A DNA stretch of 6,098 nt from an uncultured Clostridia bacterium (GTDB lineage Bacteria > Bacillota_A > Clostridia > TANB77 > CAG-508). The notes beneath the pieces are model-generated. The model had not been told where the DNA came from and searched no databases. It was given only the letters and a program-made list of their open reading frames with translations. Made by a program: the position numbers and the translations under genes. Positions 5,695 through 6,098 of the stretch are shown in pieces. The stretch lies in NCBI GenBank assembly GCA_947588915.1, contig CANPZA010000092.1:1-6098 (forward strand). The letters run 5' to 3'. How positions within the stretch are numbered: position 1 is the stretch's first letter; every line of letters starts with the position of its first letter.

Positions 5695-6098
5695 ATGAAA
5701 ACTTTATTAAAAAATGGAACATTAATTGACTATAAAACAAACATTTTTGGGAAAAAAGATATTTTAATCGAAGATAAAAAAATATCCAAAATAGAAGATA
5801 CTATTGAAGAAAAAGTAGATAAAATAATTGATTGTACAAACCTTTATATTATGCCTGGAATGATTGATATGCACTGCCATTTAAGAGAACCTGGATTTGA
5901 ACATAAAGAAACAATTGAAACAGGAAGCAAAAGTGCTGTTGCAGGTGGATTCACTACTATATGCCCTATGCCTAACACAAAACCAACTCCAGATAATGCA
6001 GAAACATTAAGAAAAATAATAGAAGAAGCAAAAAGAGTCAATCTATGTAATATATTTCCATATGCCAGTGTTTCTAAAGGAGAAAAAGGAGAAGAATT
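5695..6098 (+). CDS. pyrC: Dihydroorotase, N-terminal part
   Basis: Dihydroorotase interconverts N-carbamoyl-aspartate and dihydroorotate in de novo pyrimidine synthesis. The first 134 codons are present; the rest lies beyond the window. Visible are the N-terminal beta-sandwich strand region (LLKNGTLIDYKT), IMPGMIDMHCHLREPGFEHKE (from residue 52), which holds the metal-binding His60 and His62 and the substrate-binding Arg64, and GGFTTICPMPNTKP, the family's second signature. This pattern belongs to the class I (Bacillus PyrC-like) dihydroorotases, not the E. coli type. The start ATG has aggagg at 5684-5689, 5 bp before it. The gene is divergent from the phosphoribosyltransferase gene, and its promoter sits next to that gene's promoter. 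Allantoinase or hydantoinase relatives share the fold, but LREPG and MPNT favour dihydroorotase. Confidence 0.93.
   Translation, partial: MKTLLKNGTLIDYKTNIFGKKDILIEDKKISKIEDTIEEKVDKIIDCTNLYIMPGMIDMHCHLREPGFEHKETIETGSKSAVAGGFTTICPMPNTKPTPDNAETLRKIIEEAKRVNLCNIFPYASVSKGEKGEE

Noticed and set aside
5844..6041. Minus-strand open frame inside pyrC
   Set aside because: Lies opposite the highly conserved dihydroorotase signature motifs; no independent start signal.

Overview
The window comes from an AT-rich, low-GC Gram-positive genome, most likely a member of the Clostridia or a related Bacillota. The grounds are near-consensus AGGAGG ribosome-binding sites, A/T-ending codons, sigma-A-type promoters with 17-bp spacers, and Bacillota-like UvrB, EpsC-type serine acetyltransferase and dihydroorotase proteins. 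The species cannot be named from the sequence.

Layout. (1) 1-260 is the C-terminal end of a winged-helix protein, probably of the AlbA_2/COG2865 type, with an in-frame 12-bp triplication (NVGV repeats). (2) 452-1399 is an alpha/beta hydrolase with a recognisable Ser-Asp-His triad. (3) 1561-1901 holds no long gene but a compact cassette that looks like a type I toxin-antitoxin locus. It has a 40-residue membrane peptide (1651-1773) whose ribosome-binding site can be masked by an upstream CCUCC. A convergent antisense RNA (about 1866 to 1777, minus strand) has a TTGACT-17-TATAAT promoter and its own terminator. The 5' and 3' parts of the toxin mRNA are extensively complementary. (4) 2099-4056 is uvrB. 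It is intact over its whole length except for two single extra C bases, at 2213 and 2220, that fall inside the Walker A ATP-binding motif and break the reading frame. (5) 4119-4658 is a serine O-acetyltransferase on the same strand, 62 bp after uvrB, followed by a hairpin terminator that serves both strands. (6) 4713-5567 (minus) is a phosphoribosyltransferase resembling orotate phosphoribosyltransferase. (7) 5695-6098 (plus, cut by the window end) is dihydroorotase PyrC.

Working together. The last two genes are divergent, with promoters almost back to back, and both point to de novo pyrimidine synthesis. Serine acetyltransferase feeds cysteine synthesis and UvrB acts in nucleotide excision repair; they are adjacent but not functionally linked. 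The hydrolase and the toxin-like cassette lie between inverted copies of a 14-bp sequence (405-418 and 1993-2006), which hints that this block may be accessory DNA.

The points most worth a second look are the toxin/antisense RNA cassette and the double lesion in the UvrB P-loop.
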